A stretch of 64,000 nt of DNA from Purpureocillium takamizusanense. Lineage: Eukaryota > Ascomycota > Sordariomycetes > Hypocreales > Ophiocordycipitaceae. Location: NCBI RefSeq assembly GCF_022605165.1, contig NC_063074.1, positions 1,949,501 through 2,013,500 of the forward strand, read 5' to 3'. The notes below the pieces were generated by a model. That model was not told the DNA's origin, ran no database searches, and saw only the letters and a list, made by a program, of their open reading frames with translations. A program made the translations under genes and the position numbers. This document shows positions 9,607-21,510 of the stretch, piece after piece (within the stretch, counting starts at the first letter, position 1; the number at the start of each line of letters is the position of its first letter).

Positions 9607-12600
9607 TTAAATTCCAGACAGACTCAAGCTCACCCCGCCGTCATCCTCAGGGTCGTCCATCATCCCCATGTCTATGTTCAAGTCCGCTGTGCTGAAGTCG
9701 AATTCCATCTCCTGGAGCATGTTGCCCAGCTCGGCGTCCGACATGTTAACCTCCATATTGGTCGGCAGCAACGGCGGCTCCGTCACGCTCTCGTCAGGTG
9801 CTGCCGCCGTAGCGTGCGGGAACTTCTCTTGCATCCACACCTTGAACTTCTCCAGCAGCTCTGGGTCATCGGCCGCCGTCAAGGGTTTATGAATAATCTC
9901 CTTGGCCTTGGCTTTGAGCGACTGATCCGACGGAAATTGCCCCGTAGCGCTAATAGTCTTGTGTGCTAACGCGACCAGTCCCGTCTCAAGCTCGCGCGAG
10001 CAAAACACGTTCGCTGGCCGAGTGTTTCCTGACGTGAGGGTCTCGAGGAAGCTATTCGCTGCCGAGTGGTTCGCAGTAAACGACTTGGCCCCATGACGCA
10101 TGTTCACCTGGACATCCTCGTTGAATGGCTCAAGATGGCCCTTTGGAAACGCATAAGGCGGTGCGAAACCGGTGCCGCCTTGCTCCAGGGCCCATGCGTA
10201 ACCCTTCGGCAGCCCCGGCCCAGGCTCCTTCAGAATTCCCACATCACGCTTGAAACGCTGCAGCCACTCGGCATTGTCCGCGGCCGTCTGGTTCCAGGGG
10301 TCATCGCTGCGAAAGAAGACTTGTCAGTTTTACTGATTCATCAACCCCAAAGGCTGTTAAGATCAACTCACTCGTCATAGAGGACCCAGCGCGCTTGGTA
10401 CTGCAACTCCTCGTCCGTGGGCACATGTCTGCTGGGATTGTTTGGAGACATTGTCGATTTGACCCAGCGCCGCAGCTCCCTCGCCAATCTACGATAGCAG
10501 TTGGCGTCGTTGAGGAAGAACGGGACGCCCTGGTTGCCTTTGATGAGGTCGGAAAAGTCGTTGACGCCTCCTGACCTAGATGACTGCGTCGGTGACAGGG
10601 TCGATCCCGATAACCTGGTGGTTGACGGGGCCTCGGGAATATCGCGACAATTGACCGGGGGTCTCTCTGATGTCTGCTCCGGCGGGTGGCGTTCCTTGAA
10701 AGCCTCGAGCCATTGGATGTTATCTGCCGCCGTCTGGTTCCATCCGTCGTCGAACTCGTATATAATGATACGAGCTTGCCGTTGCAGATCTTCATCTGTC
10801 GGCTCAATTCCCAGAGATCGCTGGATCCTCAAAAAGTCGGTCAACTCACACTCCAGTCTAGAGTAGCTGTGGATTGTCGAGTCGATGGACTTGGGGTCTG
10901 TGGAGCGGACGGCCTCGTCTTGAACGTCTTCGCTCCGCGGCAGGTGCGCGCGGCGACGAAAGGCAGCGAGCCAACCAGTCGAGTTCTTGATGAGCCGCAG
11001 CAGCCAGTTGGCAACCGTCTCGGATGGGTGTGTGCAGACCTCCTCGACCCGGCCGACAATCTTACACGCCTCCTCTTGCAACTCATCGTCCATGGCCGTT
11101 AGTCCCAAAAGCCGCTTGGCCTTGACAAAGCCCTGCAACTGAATCTCCATCGGGCACTCTTCGAAAAGGTTGTCCTTGCCGTTAATTTTGAGAGTAGCCA
11201 ACCTGCTTTCGGTGGCACCACGGAGGGGACCAAACCTGGCCTTTTGTGCGGTATCATGCGCGCTCATGATGATGTCACGGAGCCACGAGTTCTGGGTCGC
11301 GATTCCCTGCAGCGACAAGAGTTCCGAAGCGAAAATGATACGACACCCTTCGAGAAGCATCTCCTCATCGGTCGGTGGCTGTTGGTGCTGTTCCCAGTGG
11401 TTGGCGCCGAAGTAGGCCAGTTCCAGTTTGATGAGTTCGTAGGCGTTTCGCGGGGACTCGGGCGGTGAGGAGTCGGCTACATATGGCAGGGGCGATATGC
11501 GCTCATGATGAATAAGATCTGTATTATTTAAAAGTTAGACGACTGAAGCTGGTCTACGGGATACTGCAGAGGCCGCATACAAGGAGGAATGGAGTTCTCG
11601 ACCATGTCGAGCACGGGCACATCAAAACCCCAGTCACCCTTCCAGTCAGCCATGGAGTAACCCGTTTTGAAGTGCTCCGCCAGGTGATCAACACGAATGG
11701 TCCATGTGTCCATCACGATGCCGCAGAAACCGCACCGAGACCTTATCTCGGGAGTGGCAACCTTCCACTGCTTCATGGACCACTCCATAAACTTGACGTT
11801 GTGGACGAGGCGTAGGTGTTGGTTCAGGTGGTCCTTGCGATAGAATGTCCTCTCCTCCAGCGTTCGCTCCTGGCAAGCCGAATGATTGTGGCCTTCCATG
11901 TGGGCGTCGTCCGGATTAGCCAACCCGCAGAAAACGCAGGATAGCACGCCGGTCTCTGAATTGACGGCGCGGGGGCCATCAGGTGCACACACCCATCGCT
12001 CCAGGGATAGATGCAGCGATTTTTCATGCCGCTGCCAGTCGTGCTTGGTCCGGAAAGTCTCGGTACAGAAGGTACACTGGAAGGTCTTGAGAGGAACTGC
12101 CAAAGAAGTGGTGGTTTCCTTGCCGTGCTTGGGCGCCGCCCTGCGCCGCCGGCGACGGCGTCCTCGGCTGCTGAAGGGAGCCGAGCCGAGGGAGCCCCAT
12201 GAGTTGCGCGAGCCGTGCGAGTAGGCTGAGCCCCGAGACCCATTGGTACTCGAGTGCGATGTGCCTAGTGAGCTGGTTGAAGACTGATTGCAGAGCGACT
12301 TGCTGGAACCGTCGTCGGTGTAGTTGAAGCTGAAGGGGCTGTTGAGCCCGGAAGACAAAGCTGACGAAGAAGAAGCTGTGACGGCCCTCGCAATAGCAGT
12401 CACGGAAGCGGGTTCGTGTTCCGGTGGAGAGTGCTCCCAACGTTGAAGCGGGTTCATAGCCTCCAGTGCGGGAGTACCCCGCCTCTGGGGAATGTCGATT
12501 GAGCTTGACCAGTTACCAGGGTGTGGCGAGGTTGATCGTGGTGCTTGAACCTTGCCGCGACGCCTGGCGTTGGCGAGCCAATTTGTGATTTGCGTCTTGT

Positions 12601-13384
12601 TCAAGCCTGTCTGCCGCTGCAACGCCTCCTTCTCGTCGTCACTGGGATAGGGGTGGCGGTTATGCGAAGACAGCCAGTTCTTCAATATCCGCACCGACTC
12701 TCGCGAAAAGCGAGCACCAATCTTGGGAGGCGGGCCAGGTTTGGGCGCCAGAATACCGCCGTCGTCAGCTAAGTTGCTCGTCGACAGATTGAGCATGTCG
12801 ACGGCAGGAGAGCTGGTTCCCGTCTGTCGCTGGTCACTGAGTAGCTCTTGGTTACTAATTGTATTGGGGTGATCTCCCATGATGGGCCATGGATTGCTGG
12901 GAAATAGGGCCGACGAGTCGCCCCAGTCGAAGCTGCTCGAGGCAGAGCGAGCGAAGCTACACTCGATGCGGAGGGCGACGCAGCTGGTGCAGTAGCCCTT
13001 GTATCGACCTTCCCTAATCTTCTTGCACGAGTAGCCACCCATGGCACAGCTGGAACATGGCGAGACAGTGCTCTCGAGCAGATCCAATGCCGGGGTCCCA
13101 TCCATGGGAAGGTCGACGAGAGCTTCATCCAGGCCGGAGCCTAGCCCAGGAAGGGCGCCGCTGTTCTGGGAGAAATGCTCAATTGCATGGAAGCTGAAGT
13201 CGTCCTCGTTGACATTCTCGAAGACGAGACCCATATTCTCGGATTCAGGGTCAGCGGACATGCCTACCAACGTAGGATCAATGTTGGTGTTGCTGGTGTG
13301 GAGGTTGCCGAAGGAGTTATGGCCAACCGAGGCGCCCGCCCTGTCCCAGTTGACAAACTCCTCCATCTCGTCAATGGAGGTCAT
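9607..13384 (-). CDS. Homeobox (KN/TALE) and C2H2 zinc-finger transcription factor
   Basis: Three exons (minus): 11581-13384, 10372-11518 and 9607-10306, encoding 1216 aa. Joins use GTATGC/CAG and GTGAGT/CAG and restore ENSIPPYLIHHERISP and VLYDDDDPWNQTAADN. Order: Cys-rich block (110-142: CSSC..CKK..CTSC..ECSF); homeodomain at about 223-279 with the KN-type recognition helix ITNWLANARRR; poly-Arg (410-415); C2H2 finger (C437, C440, H453, H458); further Cys/His fingers to about 580. Residues 626-1010 hold four divergent repeats, each with a PTDEELQ.QAR-like helix followed by a W..(W)L..F motif; the C-terminus is acidic with ..DFSTADLNID. This is a nuclear DNA-binding regulator of a family confined to filamentous fungi; targets are unknown. 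The repeats vaguely recall CENP-B/Tc5 helix-turn-helix tails. Confidence 0.93.
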
Positions 13385-16300
13385 GGCGGCGCTGGCTCTT
13401 TAGGAAGGGGAAGGGCGTATGCGGGCTCAGGGGGAAGGCGCAGAGTGTCCCATTCGCTCTCGGGGCGAGCCGACGAAGGGCGTACGGCTGCGGGCACGGC
13501 GGCACAAAGGGCACGGCCGAGACGGCGGGCGACGTCGACGCCCTGCGATGAATCCACTTTTGTATGACGAACCTCTCGGCAAAGACGCACAGGGCAACCT
13601 CGAAATGGCAATGCAAGGCAATGCAGCGAAGTTGAGGAAGGCGAGGGGATCAATGGATGGTGATGCAGTGGGAGGGAGTGGAAGGCCACGATGGGAGGAA
13701 CGTCGTCAGTTTTGTTCAACAGGCACGAGGTACGAACTACAAGCAGGAAGGAGGACCCCGGCGCCGGGGCTCGATTTCCTCGAGTGGAGGTACCGTTTAA
13801 GGCCGAGTCACGGAGGGGAAAGCGCGCGCAGCGCTGGCTCGCTCGTGCGCCGGCAGATAGGCAGGTACGCGGTTCTTGGGGCGGCAGCAGCGGGGGTAGC
13901 CAGGTCGCCAGCAAACGCCGCTGCGCGGAAGGCTGCGACACCATGGCATCAGATGGAAGCAGATGGGAGTCATCCGCCATCGCCGCCCGCGGGCAGGGAC
14001 CCAATGGGGCCCCGGGGCGGCGCCGCAGCTTGGAGGGCCCCCGCCGTGCCGGCCCCATCTGCGCCCATCTGGCCCACCCCAGCCCAGTCTTCATGTCAAT
14101 TGTGCGCCCTTCTCTTGACATTTCGACACCCACCCACCCTTCCTACTTCGTGCGCTACCCCACCTCCACGCCATGCATTCGTATGTACGTCCCCTCAGCA
14201 CACCGCGATCTACTCTTCGGACAACGTTGCCGCCAACCCGCCATGCCTTGCGGGCACGACTCTGCGTCACCAGCACCGCCCCGGTCCCTCCAAGTCGCCC
14301 GACCCGAGCGCCGTCGCGTGGCCATGGCCTCGTTGACAAAACCACATCACCAATGGAGTTTCCTCAAGGCGCAGGCAATTCGACAGCTCCCGCGCGGCGT
14401 GGAGTTATAAGGAGAAACGCCTCTTGCGCTTCGCAAACGCCCTCTCGGCACAGCGGACCACACCGCCAGCGACCCCGGAGCCGAGAACAATTGATGGGCA
14501 TTGATCGACCTTTGAAGTCCTGTGTACGTATCCGAAATAGAGTAACAGCCCCATCTCGTCAGTGCTGCCTCACCACCAGTGACAGGGCAGCGGCGCAATT
14601 TCTGTATTCAACGTGCCGTCGCGCCGACGTCGAAGTCCAAGCCTTTTTCTTCCTGTTTCGTTTTTCTCCAACACGTCGTTGCCTCTACGTCTTTCAACCG
14701 GTCGGGCGTACACGCAATGTGCAACTATTACGCTGGTCGATTGAGCTGGTCGCGGCACAACCACTCCAGGATGGCGACACCGGCATCAATTCGATCACGG
14801 GCCCTTCTTTTACCCCATCTACGCGCACTCTGCATCCGCGTCAACCAAAGTCAGTCCGTGCGTGCCAGGCGAGGCTCGAGTCGTGCTCCCTTCTTGGTCT
14901 CGTACAAGGTCCGCCGTCGTCAGCCTCCCCGATTCCGGCCCTTGTAAACGAGCCGGTCTCTTCGCGCAATTCGTGATAGGCTGCGATCGGCCGTTAATCG
15001 ACCCGATTACACTGCACTTGCCTCCTTGCCCATCTGGCTTCTTCCCTCAAGGCTGACGCTGTGGCAAGCCTCGATGCAATCACGCGCAAGACGCGGCAAA
15101 CTGCGCAGGCTGCACCGCACTCGATTTGTAAACCTGCAAGCCTGGACGCCACCACGTTTTCTTGTCTCGCGTGTGCGACGGTCAACCCAGCACACCCTTC
15201 CATCCATCCACTGATACCCATCTGTACTTCAAAATGTAGACTATTTTGACGCCCGCGACTAATTCGCCTCGAGTCCTTGTCCGCGCCTCCGATTGCGACA
15301 CCATCAGTGGCGCGCTTGAGTACGCAAACCAGGCAGTTAATTGCACGTTTACTTTTAAGGCGACCCTGGGAAGTTCGCCCTTGCCAAGTAGCAGCCAAGT
15401 TGCCATTCCCCGACTTCCCACCTCGGCGCCATGTTTGTAAGACGACAGCCAAAGAAAGAACCGGCACTCTCCACCGGTGCCAGACACTGCCGCATCTGAG
15501 AGCTTCCACGCGCGCAAGGCCAGGTCCAAGCACGCAATTCGATGAGCCAAATCAAACATGCCTACAACAACTTTACTGAAGACTCAGGCGTTTTCACACT
15601 TATCAAGAGTCATTCGCCCGCTCGTGATTTACATGCTTAGTAGCCGCGCTTGTTGAACGGCAGCAATGGCAATAGCAGTAAATCGCCTACTACTTGAATC
15701 AATCAACAAGGAGAGCAGCTATTGAGACACCTCGCGTCTCCTATTTAGCTATTATGCTAGGTGCAACTGCCGCCGAAGAGGCAATTGCCGCATGCCGCCA
15801 TAGCGTCAGTTACTACAGCGGCGCCGTGATGTCCGCGATGCCTCCTATGCCTCCTAGGCCCAGAGTGCCTACGATACCTATAATACCTATGTCTATGTTG
15901 CCTCATTTCTGTAGCAGCTAGGCCATTGCGATACCTTTCATTACGCGATGCCTTTAATTACACTCGCGCGAGTGAACGGTAGTTCTCTTTGGCTCTTTAA
16001 ATACTGGTCGCTCCCCCCCCCCTTCCGGCCGGACATGTTGTAAATTGGTTCCTTGGCGAACGTCTTAACGGCAAGCTCCATGACTAACTGAGCTTTCGTT
16101 GGATAATTGGATCCGTATGCGTGCCGTGCTTTGGCTCTGTAGCTCCAGATTTGACCCGGATGTTCTATGACTCCAGCTCATGCTCCGTGAAAGCATTGGG
16201 GAAGTCTCTCATCTTTGTAAATTGGGTGGATAGACGATTTAATATGTTTATGGTAGTCCTAGGGCTAATCGGCGACCAATACACAGCAGCGATGATCATC

Positions 16301-16718
16301 GTGGAACAATAACGTCAACACCACCGGCACATGAGCACGAGCAATGGGGCTCTTTCCATACCGTTCGGCCCATTTGCTAGGATGGTTCCTCGCGTACCTG
16401 AGGTGAGCATTAAGGCCAGCCTGTCGCGGGTCGCCTATGACCGCAGCAGATGGGTATATCGCCATGCCAATCACCGCAGGTGGCTATGTAAGTCGGCAAG
16501 AGCTTGGCTTTTGACACACGCATAGCCCATATACCCATACGATCACAGCCCGGCAGCCCGCAGTGTTCATTCTCCAAAGCCCATCCTCCAAATTCTAGAG
16601 ATTTTACGTAAGAAGCCTAAGGACCTGATAGAATAGTACCACTTTGTACAGTGTCTGAGGTGAAAGTATGGAGTAGAATCTGTCGAGACACCCTTAAAGC
16701 CCATAGCCTCAGCCCAGC
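13385..16718. other. Intergenic: homeobox promoter, then AT-richer patch
   Basis: 13385-15550 is GC-moderate DNA upstream of the homeobox gene, with many overlapping open frames on both strands (such as 13419-14336, 305 codons) that are biased only by composition. 15590-16700 is AT-richer, with short direct reiterations of a CCTATGCCTCC-like unit near 15840-15900. I see no intact gene or mobile element. Confidence 0.45.
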
Positions 16719-17540
16719 CTACTTGACCGTCCTCGACCACTCAACCACATCGTCGTCCTGGAAATAGTCTGTGTTGCTGACTTGGAATCCCAATCTGCTG
16801 AGAACCTCCTTGCTCCTGCTGTTGACCTTTTGTGTGTCAGCAATAAAGCGACGTGCGCCATGCTCCTCCACCGCCCAAGCCATGACCACCTCGGCGGCGC
16901 GAGTTGCGATACCGCGGCCACGAAACGCGGAGTCCAATCCGTAGCGCAGCTCAATCATTTCTTGCCAATCAGGCAACGCTTCACCATTGGAGCCGAGGGC
17001 TCCGTTTGAATACAAATCAGCGGCGCTTGTGGTGGTCGCGTCGCGGACACAGGTGTAGCCTGCCCACTGGATCCGGTCAAACAGCTGGGACAGAGACTCA
17101 AACTGCTCGCCCTCGACAACGCATATGTCGATTTTCGAGTCTTTCAGGTGCCCTGACCGCGCCGGGTCGAATCCTGACTGAGCTTCGTCGCCCTTGGGAA
17201 GCACCCCGAGCGCAAAATCGCCCATGCCCCGCACACCCCATCGTAGCGCGGCGTCGCGCTTCAGCAGGAACTCGTGGACCTCATCGTCGGTCCAGCATAT
17301 CGGTTGAAACGCTTGCCCGAAAGCGACATGGCAGAAGGCCGCTTCGGCGTGCAGCTTGCGGAAGAGGTCGCGGTACGGGCGCACATGCACGGCGGATGGT
17401 GTCGGCAGGAAGACGAGCCCATCGGCGACGAGGGCAAAGGGGTGATATGGCGTTGAGATAGACATGGCTTCGTTGGCGTGCGCGCTTACGCGACGCGGTT
17501 GACTGGCGTTCTGCGGTTGCAAGATGCGCAGCTTTGGCAA
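16719..17540 (-). CDS. GNAT-family N-acetyltransferase (RimJ/RimL-like)
   Basis: Single exon of 273 aa. The C-terminal half shows the GNAT fold: a strand ending MIELRYGLD (195-203), the acetyl-CoA pyrophosphate loop FRGRGIATRAAEVVMAWA (206-223; consensus R/Q-x-x-G-x-G/A), then the ARRFIADTQKVNSRSKEVLSRLGF segment (229-252), typical of the RimJ/RimL type in which Asn-x-x-S precedes the last helix. It would transfer acetyl from acetyl-CoA to an amine; the acceptor is unknown. A second in-frame ATG at 17463-17465 (Met26) is an equally good start, since the first 25 residues are basic and family-poor. It sits alone in a gene-poor, AT-rich neighbourhood. A TGACTCA site lies 89 bp upstream of the first ATG. 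Confidence 0.82.
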   Translation of the reverse strand: MPKLRILQPQNASQPRRVSAHANEAMSISTPYHPFALVADGLVFLPTPSAVHVRPYRDLFRKLHAEAAFCHVAFGQAFQPICWTDDEVHEFLLKRDAALRWGVRGMGDFALGVLPKGDEAQSGFDPARSGHLKDSKIDICVVEGEQFESLSQLFDRIQWAGYTCVRDATTTSAADLYSNGALGSNGEALPDWQEMIELRYGLDSAFRGRGIATRAAEVVMAWAVEEHGARRFIADTQKVNSRSKEVLSRLGFQVSNTDYFQDDDVVEWSRTVK

Positions 17541-18672
17541 GAGCGACTGCGGGTGCGCGCCGTCACCACTAACTTAATAGCACGATAAAAAAAAATAGGA
17601 ACTCACTAAGTAAGGAGTACCCGCCGGATGACTCAATTCCAACTCACTAGTCTTTAACTCATTGGCTTCTCGGGTGTCATCATCCTCATAAATACCACAG
17701 GGGCACCGCTGGGGTTTTCAACCCTATTCTAATGGCAGATTTTGTTGTGATGTTGTTGGCTGCAAGGAGCCCGCAGCCTACCCGGATCCTCGATGGCGAT
17801 TTAATGGCTCCCAAGTGGGCTTGGAGGGATGTATCTGGCGCACTGGGTTAGATGATATGATGAAGAGAGTGCCGCGCTATATGAAGCGCAAGTGCATGGG
17901 TAGTCTCATTGAGGCCACGGATGTACACGGTGTGATAGTGATAGTAGCAAAGTCGGGCGTCGCCGACTTGCTTGTGCAAGTCCATGGACCAAGTAAAGAG
18001 TGAAACCAAGGATGCCCTCACTCGTGTCTGTATAAGTTCAAGACATGAAGGAATATACGGACCTATATGATCGTGTTTGCCCTTTCAAAAAAAAAAACGA
18101 GAGACTGCTAGATCGCGTGAGTGAGGCTGTAATACATGCGTGCGGCCTGTGTTGAGTCCTGGGAATTTTAAAGCTAGTTGACGAAGAAGCTATTATTAAC
18201 ACCCATTCATTCTTATCTGAGTCAAAGGTATAGGGTATTCGATACTTTTAAGTTGACCTCTTATTTCATTTAATATTTTTTTTGAATAATTAATACATAG
18301 AGTCAATTATCCTATCTAATTGAACAGGTAAATAAAACGTTATTCTATATAGGATGGAGCTCTTGCGAATTGAGCCCTGTCGACGCGGCGGCGCGGGAGC
18401 TGCGATACGACGATGCCATTCAATGGCAACATCGGTGTGCGTCGCGTTGCGCCCGTGCCATCTACAAGGCCATGGGCGTGCACTCCTTTCGCAGCGCGCA
18501 TTACGGAACCAACCAGTAGCGGTCAATCTAACTTACGGCGAGGAATGGAGGGTTCGAATAAAACATTGTGTGTCAAATGGCTCGCGAGGTCCCGAAATCA
18601 AACTCACAGGAATGGATGCTGCAGCAGTGAAGATACTATATATATTCTACTAGCGTGAAGGTGAACAACAGC
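17541..18672. other. AT-rich intergenic with a coding-like fragment
   Basis: Mostly AT-rich DNA (strongest at 18200-18350) between the acetyltransferase and the tRNA. A GC-rich island at about 18355-18545 has an open plus-strand frame reading SPVDAAARELRYDDAIQWQH and onward to a stop near 18526. It may be a relic of a transferred or decayed gene. There is no intact gene. Confidence 0.45.
17629..17635. promoter_or_regulatory. Candidate Gcn4/CPC-1-type site TGACTCA
   Basis: A perfect TGACTCA heptamer lies 89 bp upstream of the first ATG of the GNAT gene. Gcn4/CPC-1/CpcA proteins bind this sequence in the general control of amino-acid synthesis. One heptamer may occur by chance. Confidence 0.25.
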
Positions 18673-18774
18673 GGCTCCATGGTCTAGTGGTACGATACTC
18701 GTTTCGGGATAAACACCCGGTCTCTTCAGGAGTCTTCATTATGAGTGGTCCCGGGTTCGAGTCCCGGTGGAGCC
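18673..18774 (+). tRNA. tRNA-Pro(CGG) with 31-nt intron
   Basis: Acceptor stem GGCTCCA pairs with TGGAGCC. The D arm is GTCTAGTGGTACGA. The anticodon stem CTCGT (18698-18702) pairs with ATGAG (18741-18745), including one G-T pair. Anticodon CGG is at 18705-18707. The T arm is CCGGGTTCGAGTCCCGG. An intron of 31 nt (18709-18739) follows position 37, the standard site for eukaryotic tRNA splicing endonuclease, and contains CCCGG, which can pair with the anticodon as in many pre-tRNAs. A run of T after 18776 is a plausible RNA polymerase III terminator. It decodes CCG proline codons. Confidence 0.93.
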
Positions 18775-21510
18775 CTATTTTTTGTTGCTTCAGTTTATCC
18801 CCTAATGATGCAAAGGTACTGATTTTTTTGCCCTTTTGTCTGTCGCATTCATCTGCAAGGGCTGACGTGTCTTCTTGCCAGGCTCGTATGCCATTGGCCT
18901 GGTTCACCAGCTGTGACGCGTTTAACCCATGGACCATGGTGTGAGTATGAATGAGCACGTTAAAAGGACCCAAGCTACTAGCATTGTCCACACAGCATGA
19001 ATGAAGCGCTCCAATAGTGACCCGAGAAGAGCATAATTGTCAACTACTTGTTTATCTCCTTGCTATTGTCGCCATACTGCACCACGGTGTCGACTGTCTA
19101 CATTACGCATTTAAGCACACTATGTGCCTTCGTACGCTGCTCATTAGCAGCCCACCGCTCATTACGCAGATGATGGTTCTATTGGTGGGAAGGAAAGCTT
19201 CTTGGACAACAGTCCTGGCGCAACCGCCCTCAAGATCAAGCCTGGCATGTTGGCTAGGCTTTAATTGATACGACAGCCCGCACCAGGCGATGGCATTGAC
19301 TGATACGGTATTCGGGTACTGCTGCTAACGTCGCTGTTCATGTTGCTGTTGTCGCTTGCCTTGCTGCGGTTGCTGACGCTGCCTCTGGAGACTGGCTTCG
19401 TACGGTCGCTGAATTCGCAAGTGACCCCCTGCCAGACAGGCCGTCACGCCCAATTCTGTTCCCTTCCAGGTTTCCACTGGGGCCCATCTAAGTGGGTGGA
19501 GGGGGGGGGGGTCTCGATCAGAGAGAAAGGAACGGAAAGTCGCTGCCCCCCTCCCCATACATACCCTGTATATCTTGTACATTCACATGCTTCCTTTGCT
19601 GTCTACATCTATCTACCTTCTGCACTCTGGAGGAAATGACGTATATGACGCCACAGCGGCAGAATCCCACTTGTAGGGTGTCAGGCCAGCGGGTTGGGGG
19701 CCGTCGCAGGCTTGACCGCCTCGCCTATCCTTCCCGCATCAACCACCCATTCATTGGGCGGGCCAACCTCAATCGTCGTACTCGTATAAGACTACGTCGT
19801 AATGCTCGTTGACGTGCACCGCATAATCCTCGCAACCCCAGATCGCATCCCGTCGTAAGCCGAGGCCGCCCCTGCCGCATGGCCCTACTGCAACCATCCA
19901 TCCCTCCTTCCACGCGCCCATCTGGCCACTCGTCCGCATGTCCGGCCGCCGGTCTGCGCGGTGGTCCAGAGGGCCGAACGTCTTGGTCGGCCTGCAGAAC
20001 GCAGATCGAGTCAAGGCCAAACCAGAGCCTTTCGCTGGCGCACGCTGGCGGACTGCACCCACACCGGATGAGCTCTATCCCGATGCCCCCCTCCTTTCCA
20101 TGATGACGGCAAGCCGGTGCCTCGCGAGCGTCCTGCAAGATGGCCGCGAGACATGATGCCGACTTGCATCGCCCTGCCGCCAAGAGAAGCGGTGCTTCCC
20201 GAGCAAGAGACATCTCTCGGTCCAGCGGATGTGTTCCACGTGCTGCAAAGAACCTAATGCTGCCTCGATGACACTGCGCACGTAAATTTTGTCTGGTGCA
20301 AGAGGCACTCCTGTACAACAATGGCTGTCTGCCGCTGTTCCACGAAAGAATTTTGGCTGCCGCCATTCCTGAGATCTCTCCGATCCTTGAGGCCCTTGGC
20401 TACGAGTGGCGGCGCTGGGACTCAACGACAGCAACGACAGCAACGGGAGCAATACCTAGTAGTTAGTAGTAGCAGCAACAGCAGTGCTGGAGGCGCCTTA
20501 GCTTAGTACTCCATACCTTAGGCAGGCAGGCAGCTGGGCCGAAGCTCCGAGGTAGGCAGGTGCAGACGACCTGTTTTCCGTGATGCAGACCCTCTGTGCG
20601 GGGAAACGAAAGTACTAACCTACCTACAGCTATACTGTATTCGTACTTTGTTGCAATATACAGAGATATACGTACCTAGAGGTAGGTAAATCGGCAGTCG
20701 TGCCGGCCCGCAGGATTCGGTACTTTGACTTGCAACCGAGCCTACATACACCTTCTGGGGGGAGACTCTCACATCGAAACAGCCCCGCGATTCCTTTGGC
20801 ACTGTAAGAGAACGGCACCTCTCAGACAGTCAGCCCGGGCAGCGAGCGGCTCGTTCTGCGTTTCGCCCGAGCCCACCCCTGGAGGGACCGGCAACGGCGC
20901 TGCTGCAGGCCCCTGCGGTGGATGGACCGGCCCCACCGCCCAATCACACGCGCGCACAGCAGCCGCCGCCCACCTGTTCCACTGTGTCCTCCAGCAAGAG
21001 TGCTGCCCCGCCTCCCGTTGTCGCTCTCCCCAGCCTAAAGCCTCACCTATTCTTCCCCAGAGAAATTTCCATCCCCCTCCACTCCATGGCCAACCCCTCC
21101 AAACCTTTCCTCACCTTTCCGCCGTCTTTCTCTTTCGCTGCTCCGAAACTTTGACAGCACCCCCCGTGCCCTGCTGCTCATTGACGACGGTTGAGCCGGC
21201 TTTTTTTTCTCTTCTGTTTCGCAGTCCTTGACCTTTGACCAGCGTTGTTTTCTTCGGCTGTCGGCAACGCTGCTGCGGCCTTATTGATGAATCACCTCGA
21301 CTCCGCCCCGCCATTTCGACTCTTGTGATCCTCCCGCCTCGACGGGCACAGCGCCGCTGAGAGAGCGATTGTAAACCGACGTTCATCGTCGCCTCTCTCT
21401 CGCTCCTCCCCGCCTCTCGTCCATGACACAAGTCGGCACTCGACCCCGAATCCTTTAGACCCCGGCCCCGCACATCGCCTGTCGAGCATCAACTAGTCGT
21501 CCTGCCCACC
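18775..21510. other. Intergenic upstream of MTHFR
   Basis: Long gene-poor stretch. It starts with a T run after the tRNA (18776-18783), includes a G9 run near 19501 and pyrimidine-rich promoter-like DNA from about 20950. The last 400 bp are probably the MTHFR leader. A CACGTG hexamer at 20237-20242 is 1.27 kb upstream of the MTHFR start. Open frames such as 20725-21231 look compositional. Confidence 0.45.

Noticed and set aside
13419..14410. Plus-strand frames of 305 and 239 codons upstream of the homeobox gene
   Set aside because: GC-rich DNA with several overlapping frames on both strands; low-complexity Arg/Pro/Ser readings and no family signal. Better seen as promoter DNA.
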